A stretch of DNA of 64,000 nucleotides from Marsupella aquatica (taxonomy: Eukaryota > Marchantiophyta), in contig OZ316894.1 in the NCBI GenBank assembly GCA_973895155.1, positions 17,670,001 to 17,734,000 of the forward strand. The letters run 5' to 3'. A program made the translations under genes and the position numbers. This document shows positions 27,124 through 37,745 of the stretch, one piece after another (position 1 is the first letter of the stretch; each line of letters opens with the position of its first letter). The notes beneath the pieces are model-generated. The model had not been told where the DNA came from, did no database searches, and saw only the letters and a list, made by a program, of their open reading frames with translations.

Positions 27124-30100
27124 TCAAGAATCTGTATGAATCGGAAAAAGCTCAAGCCAAAGCCACATAATACTTCCTTGTGGGATGGTATGCATAAAAT
27201 AATCGATATCATGCCCAAAGAATGGAACAATTTTTTGGTCGATCGGAAGTCTGCTGCTCAGAATAACAAACCTCGTCCCCACTATCTTAAGTTTCAATTA
27301 GTGTAGTCTATACAGTATATGTTGCTGCGTACTTTGTGAAGTTTTCCAGACGTGCCTCAAACAACAGATCTTTTCTAGCCGATATACGGCAGATCGAAGT
27401 GAGGGAAATCACAAAGTGTGGAGCCATACCTTGGAGGGAGCTGTGGGGCGCATCTTGTGCATCAAGGTGATGGGATACGTATAGGGTGTATACTTCTTTA
27501 GTCCATACTGTCCAGCAACCTGTTGGGGAGGAGGCCATTCAAGCAGTGACAAGGTTGGTCTTGCTTTCCAAGCCAGGGCTTTGGAATTTAGAGGTCGCTG
27601 CAGCCAGAAATTTGTAGAGGAGAATTTGCAGTATTCTTGTGAACGGATACTCTTGCCTGATGAGGTCGGTAGAAAGTACGTGCAGAAAGCATACTCCGTA
27701 TTACCTGCTTCTCATTCAGACGGATTCCCTGGAGTTTCCATTCATTTGGCCACATCAGACCCACAGGTTTGCTGCCTACCACTCTCCAGATAGCCTCCAA
27801 CAGGAGACAGTACAGTATATCCCAACCAAGGTAGGTTCTCCTTCAAGACGGCCACCTGATATTGGAAATATCTCTACCAGCATACTCCGTATCATTTTCC
27901 ATTGTAGTCAGGGAACAAGAGGGCTACTCCCATCATTCAAATGGTGAACAGGTCTAGAGAATTCGTTTAATAATGTCGTAGAACTTGCTTTGGTGCGAGT
28001 CAAAGAGGAAGGACAGTATATTTTTGTGCTGCAGAAGCTCCGAATAGATTTTTAATGTCGGAAGATGATTACAAAGCCTCACCAATTTCTCCGTTGGAAA
28101 AGTACTTCACATTAGTTTTGCTCTCCTCATGCAGTGGAGTCATCTGCAATTCGGTTGACAATGTACTGCTGTAGTAGGCATCTGTAGGCGATAGAGCGAT
28201 CGGATATCCCAATGCGCACTACAAGCGGGAGCTGTTGTGATGATTGTGCCCGACAATTTCCCCAATCTACGCCTCTGATCCTTAGAAGCAATGCAACATC
28301 GTCCGGGGGCTTGGCGCAGTTTGTGTAAGTCAGCCTGTCACCCACAGTCCATGGATCTTGATGGAAAATTGAAAACAGACTTTGAAGGACAATATCCTTA
28401 AATACCGGCCTTCCAAAGCTTAGAGTACAGTACTCGTCCCGTGTTAGATCCCACCTCCAGTCAATGCATGTCTAACAGAAAACTTGCAACCGTCTGTCAA
28501 CATCTGTCCAGTGTCCAATCTTTCTGTCGAAAACTTGTCGAAAGCCGGAACAAATGCCATGTGCACAAAGTTTTAAATGTTTTTTGTATTGTCCATTTGA
28601 ACTTTAAAATCAATCATCACAACAGTTATGTTCCACCCCTGATTTTGGAGGTCTTTGAGGCTTTACATCCTATCTTTGATGGTTTTCTATGTGCATGTTT
28701 GTCTAACTGAAACTTTATCCCTCAAATTCTGTACTCAGGATTTTTTTTCAAAAGTGGGCTGAGAAATTTCACAACTCTTTGTAGAGCAGAGGTTGTTGGT
28801 TTCCAGCCTCTAGACAAATTCCTCTTGATGACCCTACCTTTCAAAGTATGTATTCAAGGGGCTCAGGCATTCACTGTTCATTGTAAGGTTGAGGTAGTTG
28901 GTTTTAGGATCTCTAGAAGGTTTTCTTTCAACAATGCACTCAGGCATTCACTTTTCTTTGAAAGGTACTCTGTTGGTTTTAGAATCTCTAAACAAATTAC
29001 TCTTGATGACCCTCTTTATACAGTTCATTTTGGCATGGTATGGGACTTTGAGGCTTTTGGGTTTTTGATCTTCTGGGGTGTTTTCCCTTCTTTTCTCTCA
29101 TTAACCTGGGTCTCTTGGCTTCGGGATTGTGCCTCACAGTTTGGTAGCTTTTGTTTTTGTGGCATTATTATATGCCATCATAACCTAAATTGAAACGATT
29201 GCCCATCCTACGTTCGCATGATCTGATTTTGGCCCACATGTGCTATTGAAAAAGTAAATTAGCTTGCGTAAGAACTGATGCCCGGGGGCCTTTGTTTAGG
29301 GGCCCTTTGTCTCCTGATTGGTGCCAGATCAGATATTACAGACTCTCTGTAACATTTTCAGTGGAGTATGAACTCTTTGGTTAGAGGTATGACTCATGTG
29401 GTAGAGGCATGGCTTGCGAGTCACTCCGTTAGTGACAAGTGGATTCAATGTCATGCTAGTGTCATGGCCCCAAGGTCATCTCTAAGTCACCCTACTGGTA
29501 GCTGGCTAACGTGTGCAGGTGCAAGTGAAATGAATCTCAATTTTATGGAAGTGTTATGGTCTCGGAGTCGCCTTTCATCCAAGTCACCCTGCCGGTAGCT
29601 GGCTAACGTGAGCAGGTGCAAGTGAAATGAATCTCGATTTTATGGAAGTTGTATGGTCTCGGAGTCACCTCCATCCAAGTTACCCTACCGGTAGCTGGCT
29701 AACGTGAGCGCGTGCCAGTGAAGTAAATCTAGTCATGCCGATTTGAGCAGCTGCAAGTGAAATGAATCTAGTCAAAGCCCATTTGACCAGGTGCCAGTGA
29801 AATGCATCTAGTCAAGGCACAAATTTCGAAGGCTGAGGAGAAGCTGACACCGTCCTTTTGATCGATCAAATGGAAAGTCCATGCTATTAATCAACAACCA
29901 TATGAAATTATCCATCTATTTACGCAGGGAACTTAGTTGCTCATTGAACTTAGACGCCACTCAGGCAGATCCAACCTTTTGGATCTTCTGTCCCCACTTC
30001 ACTATTTCCATATATACTCCGTATGGAAATATGTTACGGGCTACTTATGTCAATCGCTGGGGGCCAATAATAGTGTTCGTAACCACTCCACCAACCACAA

Positions 30101-31462
30101 CACTTTTTAGCGTGGCGTATAAAATCAACACTGGAATCAGGGATTCAGGGATTCAGGGATTTCATGATCTGCGTATCTTGATGAGAGTTGGGAAAAATCT
30201 CCAAAACATTCATAATCTTCCCAACGGGGAATGTAAAAGAGTTCAATCTCTTATAGTGACGGGAAGTAGATTGTTATTGGGACTTATTTCTATTAACGAT
30301 GACTCACATTTACAGTACCTCTGCTCTCCCAAGCCTTACCCCACAGATCAAGAAGAGAACTGAGTAGATCTAAGGTCCTCTACTTGAAGTGAGCTAAATA
30401 AGAATATCCAAGTTATCAAATGGTGGCACTAATACCTGCCTCCATAACAGACGACAAATTGGAACACGAACTACAGATCAGAATCTCATAAAACAGCGAA
30501 GTGAACATACTGACGAGCAATTCTTGAACGGAGTTCAACCACAATATTCTCCTCTACGTTTTACACTTTCTCTGTGACTCGCAATCACAAATAACTGCTT
30601 CAATGTAGTATGGCACAAGTACAAATTGATTTTAAGGATATACCGATTCGTCAGTCCCAGCGTCAGATCATACATCTGCGAGCTCATTTAGTATCTCTAC
30701 ATTGCTCTTTCCAGTGGCATTTGTCTGTGCTATCATACCTATAAAACAGTTCAGCAAAACAATTAGCTCGTCAAGGAATGACGAGATACCAACTTTACCT
30801 ATGTAGAAATTTAGTCTTGGATACGGAAGCCATCGAATAGTTTCCACAAACTGAACTGCTCAAAGAAAAAGAAACATGTAAGATGTCCTGGAAGATAGCC
30901 CAAGGTTGCACGGCCAGGACTTCATGACACACCTCCTCCACCTACATCCATCTTCGGTACTTCAAAGTGAACCCAAACTTTATAAAGGTACAATCAAGCA
31001 CACCACTATTTGATACGAAACTGTCAAAAAACTGTCACGTAGACAAGTCGAAGCCAATGTGTTTTCTCAGAGTTCGTAGTGAATCTGAGAATACTCATCA
31101 GCAAACAGAATCGCATGAAAAGTGGGCGTACCCGCCTGAGCCACAAATTACAAGACGGTATTTACAGTTTATATATATCTTGGGACGAGAGGATATCCGC
31201 TTTCTCTTCCAACGTGTACCTAAGAAACAACGCATTGGTCTTCATCTCCAGTTAAATGTATACAGGGCCTTTCACCACCCAGACCGAGAGTAGAATGCTC
31301 AAAACGATTTCCACGGATAGCCTGAAACTTGGAGATGATTTCGAACTCCGGGATCCGGTAGCCAGCGCTCAGTCGCATTCCTTCGCTACGCAGAACCAAA
31401 AATTGGAAACTGTTACACTACTTACAAGTCGGGATGGTTGCATAAGAGGGCCAGGCCTCTCT
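27124..31462 (-). CDS. Unidentified multi-exon gene (partial model)
   Basis: Short minus-strand blocks with good splice sites chain together over 4 kb. The best-supported exons are 31462-31426, 31385-31285, 31219-31166, 30977-30942, 30855-30799, 30738-30674, 30594-30543, then about 28430-28223, 27855-27780, 27597-27551, 27519-27430 and two near 27378-27336 and 27248-27124. Reading phases match within each run of listed exons. Translations look protein-like, for example ETIRWLPYPRLNFYIGM, ENLPWLGYTVLSPVGGYLES and QYGLKKYTPYTYPITLMHKM. I do not recognise the family. Exons between 30.5 and 28.4 kb, one link after 27430 and the true 5' end are unresolved. The model lies on the same strand as, and about 260 bp downstream of, methionine gamma-lyase. 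It could be two genes, or contain wrong junctions. The tandem repeat at 29.46-29.82 kb would be intronic. Confidence 0.4.
28820..29010. repeat. Imperfect direct repeat, ~95 bp
   Basis: Two neighbouring segments share CAGGCATTCACT, GTTGGTTTTAG(G/A)ATCTCTA and a CTTGATGACCCT block. This lies within the probable intron of the unidentified gene. Confidence 0.6.
29030..29185 (+). repeat. Dispersed repeat family B, copy 3 (opposite orientation)
   Basis: Plus-strand translation includes DCASQFGSFCFCG, matching DCVSQFGTFC on the minus strand of the 8.7-kb copy. The DNA carries GGGTCTCTTGGCTT and TTTGGTAGCTTTTGTTTTTG equivalents of the other copies. Confidence 0.5.
29463..29815. repeat. Tandem array: three ~100-bp units then ~42-bp units
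   Basis: The first three units carry AAGTCACCCT(A/G)C, GGTAGCTGGCTAACGTG, GCAGGTGCAAGTGAAATGAA and TTTATGGAAGT-(T)GTATGGTCTC. The right part continues as shorter GTGCCAGTGAAATG-ATCTAGTCAA units. Confidence 0.9.
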
Positions 31463-31718
31463 CTAAAGTATCCATGGGTCAGCAAAATAAAAACTTGAGC
31501 CACAGATGTCTAGAAACCCGGTTGATTCTCAGTTGCGCAGATCTATCTACACTACCAACAGAGGGCGTTGCAGAGGCACTGCTCATATGGGCAGCTTATC
31601 TCGTCTGCGTACAGATTCATTCTAACTCTACTGGGAACCTGAAAAACCGTGGAAATGTGTCGTGACCTTAGCCACAGCAGGATGGTCGGCTCCTCGCGGT
31701 GTACACAGAGAGGCTAAT

Positions 31719-33089
31719 TTAATCTTGCCATTTCGCATCCTCTGCGACCAACTTCAAATGCACCAACGCTTCCATAAGCTGACTCCATCTCTTCTCCAGC
31801 GATCCAGTGAACCCAATTGACATGCGAACCAACCCAGCCGAGACTCCGCCAGTTCGCTGCTCTTCTTTGCTCAATTCGCTGCTGGTCGTGGTGCCCGAGC
31901 AGGACATGAGTGTGTCGTGATACCCTAAGCTGACAGCCATCAGACCGAATTGGGAGAAATTTTGCAAATGCCGCATGAAATCGTACGCTACTTCGGTGGT
32001 CTCCAAATCCACACACAGCATGCCGCCGTACCCGTAGCCTTCGTTTACCAAGTCCTTCATGAGTTCGTACTGAGGATGCTCTTCCAGGCCAGGATAGATC
32101 ACCTTCAGGCCGAGTCTCCTCAATCTCCGTGCGTAAACGAGAGCCCTGTCACAATGCTCCTTCATTCTTATCCCCAAATGAGGCAGCCGCAGGGACACTT
32201 GAAACGCAATTTGAGGATTCATCGTGGGCCCAAGGAGCATGAGGGCGCCCTGATGTAGCCCCATCATAGAACTGACAAGCTCCGCAGGTCCGCACACGGC
32301 CCCCGCGATGATGTCACTGGCTCCACTGATATACTTGGAAATGCTGTGAAGCACAACATCGGCTCCCAACCGAGCCGGTGAAATGAGGAGCGGTGCGAAA
32401 GTGTTATCGACCACAACCGTCACCCCATGCTCGTGTGCAATGCTCGACAGAACGGGAATGTTAGAAACTGTCAAAGTAGGGTTAGATATGGATTCGAAGT
32501 ACAGTACTTTCGTGGCAGGAGTGATTGCCGCTCGCAACAAGTCGGGCTTCTCAATATCCACAAACGTGGTCGTAATTCCGCATTTTCGTGGAAGGAAATG
32601 CGCCAACAGAGCGTGAGTTCCACCGTAGAGACGAGATGAGGCCACCACATGGTCCCCGCTACTGCAAAGCTGGAGAAGAACACCCGAAATTGCTGCCATC
32701 CCACTGGCAGTGCAATAGGCCGCCTCCGTACCTTCCATGCCGGCCATCTGACGACTCAGGTTCAGCACTGTGGGATTGAAATGGCGACTGTAGATGTAGA
32801 AGTCCCGTTCGGGACCCAGCTGGCCCGCGAACATTTTGCTGAGAGTCTCGGGCTCCATCACCGTGAAGGTCGTTGACGACTCAATGCTCATGTTCACACC
32901 TCCGTGCTCCCCAAACTCGTGCCGCACATTTGCCAACCCCTGCACCGGATCTGACCATTTCTTCACCGAAGCAGGAATTGCAAGCGCTTCCTTCCCGAGT
33001 TCCTTCAAATTCTCATCCACCTCTTTCTCTGTTCGCGCTTTCTTGCACGGCACAGTAATGTCGTCCCACTTGTGAACTGTCTCAGCCAT
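31719..33089 (-). CDS. MGL: Methionine gamma-lyase, intronless
   Basis: A single open frame of 456 residues. The PLP enzyme cleaves L-methionine to methanethiol, 2-oxobutanoate and ammonia; in plants it acts in the cytosol and feeds isoleucine synthesis. It belongs to the Cys/Met metabolism PLP family. The visible features are NVRHEFGEHGGVNMSIE near residue 54, YSRHFNPTVLNLSRQM from residue 100 (phosphate-binding Tyr/Arg), SRLYGGTHAL with Tyr155, VVVDNTFAP with Asp228, and SISKYISG with the PLP-binding Lys252. After these, LMLLGPTMN and LMSCSGTTTSSEL match plant MGL closely, and the sequence ends soon after the usual EKRWSQL region. The start is the first ATG in the frame. The 50-residue N-terminal extension is variable in this family and does not look like a transit peptide. 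The absence of introns contrasts with every neighbouring gene. Confidence 0.95.
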   Translation of the reverse strand: MAETVHKWDDITVPCKKARTEKEVDENLKELGKEALAIPASVKKWSDPVQGLANVRHEFGEHGGVNMSIESSTTFTVMEPETLSKMFAGQLGPERDFYIYSRHFNPTVLNLSRQMAGMEGTEAAYCTASGMAAISGVLLQLCSSGDHVVASSRLYGGTHALLAHFLPRKCGITTTFVDIEKPDLLRAAITPATKVLYFESISNPTLTVSNIPVLSSIAHEHGVTVVVDNTFAPLLISPARLGADVVLHSISKYISGASDIIAGAVCGPAELVSSMMGLHQGALMLLGPTMNPQIAFQVSLRLPHLGIRMKEHCDRALVYARRLRRLGLKVIYPGLEEHPQYELMKDLVNEGYGYGGMLCVDLETTEVAYDFMRHLQNFSQFGLMAVSLGYHDTLMSCSGTTTSSELSKEEQRTGGVSAGLVRMSIGFTGSLEKRWSQLMEALVHLKLVAEDAKWQD

Positions 33090-33560
33090 ATCTAAAACAG
33101 CCAAATTCGCCTCTCTCCCCACTCCAACCAACGAACCCAAATCTCCTCACCCCGAAATCACAATTTCCAATCTACCCCGTAGCTCTAGCACTGAACTCCC
33201 TCGTGTCTCGCTGTATCATCCCACCTCTCTCTCTCGAGCCTCGCTTTCTTTCTCGCTCCCTCAATCTCCGCCTCATTCCTTCAATAACCATCCGCTCCAC
33301 GACGACTTATACCTTTTGCGCCCGAGTCGTTCCTCTTTAAATTCTTTCTGCTTCGACGCACATTCCTTCTACCTCATCATTACAGCAAGCTGTTCGACTC
33401 TTCCTAACTCTTCCAGTCTTCCAGACTTCCAGACTTCCAGGCTTCCTGCTCGATTGCGGCCCGACTCCCATCCCCTCCGCAGCAATGCTCGGGACAGACT
33501 GACGACGGACGAGTCAGCACCTGCCAAATGCGCTTAGGCATGTAAGTTACATTTGCACAC
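33090..33560 (-). promoter_or_regulatory. Probable MGL promoter and 5' UTR
   Basis: Upstream of the MGL start codon the DNA is unusually CT-rich on the plus strand (GA-rich on the sense strand), including a CTCTCTCTCTCGAG run near 33221-33234. Polypurine leaders of this kind are common in plant 5' UTRs. No TATA element can be assigned with confidence. Confidence 0.35.
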
Positions 33561-34694
33561 ACAATCGCACACGGACACCACCACGCAACGACGACGCGCG
33601 CGTCGACGACCATCTCTCATTGTTCGCCTCTGTCTCGTGTCTCTACGTACTGTAGTCCTCTGCCTCTCTCTCAATACCTCCTCTGCGATGCGTGCTCCTC
33701 CCCTTTCTCCCCTGTCCCTCCCCTGTCCCTCCCCTTGTCTCCTCTCATGTCCGGATGAGAAAAAGAGTAAGTCCTTCACTCCCTAAGAGTCGGCCCTCGC
33801 TAAGTGCAACCTTGGTAACTGCGATCAGTGCATATAGGATAATGGCAGTCTGGTCTGGTTTGGGCTTTCTAGCCTCTAACCCTATGACTAGACAGTGAGT
33901 AAAACCTGATCAGCAACATAGAGAAGTTTTTGTGAGCTTTTCTTGGAGCATATTCAGTCTCGAACCCTTTCCTAAAGCTTCACTATAATATGTAATTATT
34001 GTCCGGAAAAAAGTTTACTTCCAGGCAAGAGATTATGGGAGTAGCAAGGACCTCTAAAAATGATTACATACAGGTAACCTGCATTCCGTACAGGAGTTAT
34101 GGTATCAGATGTGTAGGGTTCTTCTTCGGTCCCTCTTCTGTCTCCTCTCTTGTCCTAATGAGAAACAGAGGACACGCCAAACTCCCTAACACTTGGCTCT
34201 TGCTAAGTGTGTTCCCGTGATAAGTGTAAGGTAAGAGATGTGTAGGGTAACTCATGGCCTGGAGGGGGTTGTGGGCTGTAATCTTTGAGGGCGGTGAGGC
34301 TAGAGGGGATCAAAACTCAACCCCCACTCATTTTTTGCGTAAATACTAACTTTGAGACTCAACAAGGCTGGCTGGAGACTAAGAGACTTACTGCTGGGGA
34401 CCTCCATCAAAACTACAAAGAAGAAAGAGACAATGGGGTTACCTATACTGCTTTCTCTTTAGGCCACCCCTATTTCAAGATGTCTCCAAATTCCTTGCTG
34501 AATGTGATATTAATGCTGTCATTTACTGTTCAAACACAAATTGACCCCCAAAAAGCACTTACTGATAAAGGGCAACCTTGTGTCAATTTGTGTGCCATAA
34601 TTGTAGTTATTATTGAGGAAAGAAATAAGAACCCCCAATTTCAAACACCTTGGTTGATGGCTGAAATTCTTCACAAGCGCAACAAAAATACTTG

Positions 34695-35165
34695 CATGTA
34701 TTAATAACACAAAAGACCCTAAAACATTCTGCAAGTAAAACTTCCACTAATCAATAACGCAACAGATCCTGCAATTATCCTGCTACAATTGCTATATTTG
34801 CAGTCTATTGCAGTCTATTGCAAGGGACCCTATAATTGTTTTCCCAAGTACAACTTGCACTTACCGATAACATGAAAGACCCTGCAATTAAACAATAACG
34901 CGAAAGACCTAAGTAAAAATTCGCACTGATCAATAACGCGAAAGACCCTACACTTAAACTTCCAAGTAATACTTGCACTAATGAATAACGCAAAACCCCC
35001 TGCGATTAATTTTCCAAGTGAAACCTAATCAATGACACAAGAGGCCCTACAATTGTTTTTTGAAGTACAACTCGCACTTACCAACAACGCAAACGAACCT
35101 ACAATTAATTTTCCAAGTAAAATTAATTCACACTGATCAATAACGCACAAGACCTTACAATTAAT
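34695..35165. repeat. Degenerate tandem array with AATAACGC core
   Basis: At least seven units of about 55-65 bp share (C)AATAACGC(A/G)AAAGACC, then CCT(A/G)CAATTAA-TTTTCCAAGTAAAACT and TTGCACT-AT. Confidence 0.85.
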
Positions 35166-35167
35166 AA

Positions 35168-35315
35168 CTCCACCTCACTTATCGAGATTTGGGAGTACTC
35201 GACAAAGAATACTCCAGAGGGATTGCAGTTCATGAGGGTGACACTCATCAAAATTTCGAAGTACTCGATGAAGGCAAGAAACACTCCTGAGGGATTGCAG
35301 TTCGTGAGGGCGACT
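35168..35315. repeat. Direct repeat, ~65 bp
   Basis: GAGTACTCGACAAAG...GAGGGATTGCAGTTCATGAG is repeated as AAGTACTCGATGAAG...GAGGGATTGCAGTTCGTGAG about 63 bases later. Confidence 0.8.
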
Positions 35316-35744
35316 GTATACCTGTCCCGTTTCGTTCTGTTCTGTTCCCGGGTGCATGTACCCGGGAAGTGCGTGTACCTGCGAACTGTCCCATCCCGTC
35401 CGTCAGTCTGTGAAGTACACTTGAGAGTTGCGACTTGAGTCCCTTCCGGCTGTGGTTCTGAGGGCCCGTGCACTGCGGCGGGCGAGAAGGAGGCGGGGAC
35501 CGTGGTTAGGCTGGCGGCCCCAAGGGCCAATCAAAGCGACAGTCCACCAAGGGAGCCACAAAGCGGTCTGCTGTCGTCGTCCGTGTCATAATGGGCCCGG
35601 CATGGACGGGATCGGACTACTCCTGTCTAGTCCGTCCCTAGCAGTGTAATCTTTGTAAGTTTTCCCTTTTTTTCCTTGATTGGGTTTCTTGTTTGAGTGA
35701 TTTGTCTCTCGGTTTGGGTGCTTTTTGTTTTTTTGCAGTTTGCT

Positions 35745-36720
35745 ATATACTCTTTCCGCCAGTGTGACGAATGTCAGCTTGTGCAGAGAAAAAGATGCTA
35801 GTAAGATTATTTATCTGATTTTACTCAATTCTACTGCTACCGTTAGATCTTCCTCAGTTTAAGGATGGCTGTCAGATTCTGGCTAATGGGGCCTGTGACT
35901 AAATTGGAAACTGGCTAGGACGAAGAAGACCTTGTGAATTTTTCCAAAATGGCCAAAATATTTTGGAGAGGTGGAATCTAGCAGCCAAGGCTATAAAAAT
36001 AACACTGGTCCAAGTCCTCATAGGGTAAGTTGGGTGGTTTTGTATTTCTTCCTTTTTTGCGAGGGGGGGTAATGTGACCTTGTGTGAAGGAGAATTGCTG
36101 AGAAGATGTCTCGTCTATTTTATGACAGTTAGGTCTCCCTAGATTTTAAGGATCTCTATGACTCCTGGTATGAAAGGTCTCTTGTTCATGTGGGGCAGAG
36201 TCATTGGCCAATGTCACCGAGCTGATGAAGATGCTAGAAATAGGTTTTTTTTTAATAATTGGTAGATTGTTTTGGACTGTTGTATCTCCCTAGATTTAAG
36301 GATAACTATCAAGGTCTGGCTAATGGAGTCTGTGGTTGGGTAATTGTTAAGGGTTTTTTTTTCGTACGGCCTCACATGTCAGCTTCTGTGAAAGAAGTGG
36401 CTGGGTCATTTTTTGATTTTTCTTTTTCTCTCCAAGGCCACATGTCACTTTGTGTGAAGGAGAAGGTGCTAGTAATATTCCTTATCTAATCCCACTACAG
36501 TGACATCTAACTGGTAGATCTCATCAAATTTAAGGATCTTTATCTTGCATTTCAATCACAAGTCCTCCTTAAAAGGCCTCATTCATACGGAAGGGTAATT
36601 TTTAAGGCTTTTCCTTCACCAGTGGAACCGTGTGTGAAAAAGAAGATGTTAAGAATATTCCTCATCTAATTTTACTAACTCTATCAAACAGAACTAGTAG
36701 AGGTGATTCTTCATTGCTTT
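35745..36720 (+). repeat. MITE-like family A: cluster of partial, diverged copies
   Basis: Several broken copies lie in series (about 35750-35990, 36085-36240, 36250-36330, 36425-36540 and 36590-36690). Each has parts of GTGTGAAGGAGAAGATGCTA, ATATTCCTTATCTAAT and AGATCTCCCTAGATTTAAGGAT, in the order found in the complete copies at 37.4 and 59.6 kb. Confidence 0.6.
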
Positions 36721-37289
36721 GTTGTTTACAAGTGGAAATACTAAGTGAACAGCACGGAGAACACCATCTTGTAGGGAATAGATCATGTGGTCCCAATACC
36801 CACTTTAACTTTAGAAAATGTTTAACCTCCTTCTACCTGATTATGGGCATTTAGGATGACCAAGAAACGTTCCATGTAATTGGACTGATCTACGCATCAA
36901 CAATGACAGAAACACGGGAAACCTGGAGTATCATCTAAACTAGCATTTTATGTAACAGAGGAATTAGATTACATTAGATTAGATAAAAAATAAAAATAAT
37001 AAAAAATAGATGAGATCCGATTATTAGATTAGATAGATAGAAATGTTTGTAAGTTGCATTTTATCATATTTAGTCTTGCGTCCAGTCAAGATTCATCCTG
37101 CCCGAGCTGCTGACTTTGGTACTTTCAAATGTCAGTGCTCTATGAATTTCTAGTTTCTTTAATCGACTTTGTCGCTTTCAAATGTCAGTGTCCTTTATCG
37201 ATTTTCCCTTTCTTTAATGTTCTTCATGAGTCTACAGTCGAGCTCATACCATGCAATCTTGGGGAGTGGAAAAGGAAGAATCACTTTGG

Positions 37290-37318
37290 ATTGAATTGAG
37301 ATATATATATATATATGT
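37290..37318. repeat. AT microsatellite
   Basis: Short run of ATATAT, about 10 units. Confidence 0.85.
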
Positions 37319-37380
37319 TCTGCCAAGCCAAAGAAGAAAAAGGGCCAAACAGGTAAATAGGATCCTAGAGGTCAGAGCAG

Positions 37381-37652
37381 CTTTTTCCTTAGTGTCAAAA
37401 ATTTGCCAAATTTCACCTCCCCAAAAAGCTTTCACCATTTTTGGCAGAAATTAGCTAGTATATTTCTGTTTCATTAGCCAGTGTCCCACCTAATCATGGG
37501 TCCCATTAGCCAGAATCTAACGGTAGTCCTCAAATCTAGGGAGATCTGACAATCAGGAAAATTATCAGCTAATGAATTTTTTGTAGCAACTTCTCCTTCA
37601 CGCACTGGACGTATTCTCCACTCTGGCCAAAAAGTAAAAACCTTGAAAAAAT
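37381..37652 (-). mobile_element. MITE-like family A, complete copy
   Basis: On the minus strand this copy matches the 59592-59849 copy end to end. The left end has GTTTTTACTTTTTGGCCAGAG, followed by GTGAAGGAGAAG, GATCTCCCTAGATTTGAGGA, GATTCTGGCTAATGG and ATACTAGCTAATTTCTGCCA. The right end has CTTTTTGGGGAGGTGAAATT and then GACACTAAGG. There is no coding capacity. The ends are imperfect inverted repeats. Confidence 0.65.
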
Positions 37653-37654
37653 AA

Positions 37655-37745
37655 GTTGTGCCAGAAACCAAATAAAGGGGAGCATACAAGGAGAAAACCC
37701 CACGAAACAGAAAGAGCCAAAAAGCAGGGGAGTCCCCGACAACTG
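37655..37745 (-). repeat. Dispersed repeat family B, partial copy 4
   Basis: Directly abuts the family A element. It shares GTGCCAGAAACCAAATAAAG, GGGGAG and AAAAAGCAGGGGAGTCCCC with the other copies, but is shorter and diverged. Confidence 0.4.

Noticed and set aside
27550-27950. Plus-strand LINE-like string (AFQARALEFRGRCSQKF)
   Set aside because: The order of LINE motifs is not kept, and the minus strand of the same DNA gives phase-consistent exons.
29881-30363. 160-codon plus-strand open frame
   Set aside because: Composition is not protein-like, it has no recognisable domain, and it lies inside the span of the minus-strand multi-exon gene.
30967-31293. 108-codon plus-strand open frame
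   Set aside because: It is antisense to phase-consistent minus-strand exons with good splice sites and has no recognised motif.
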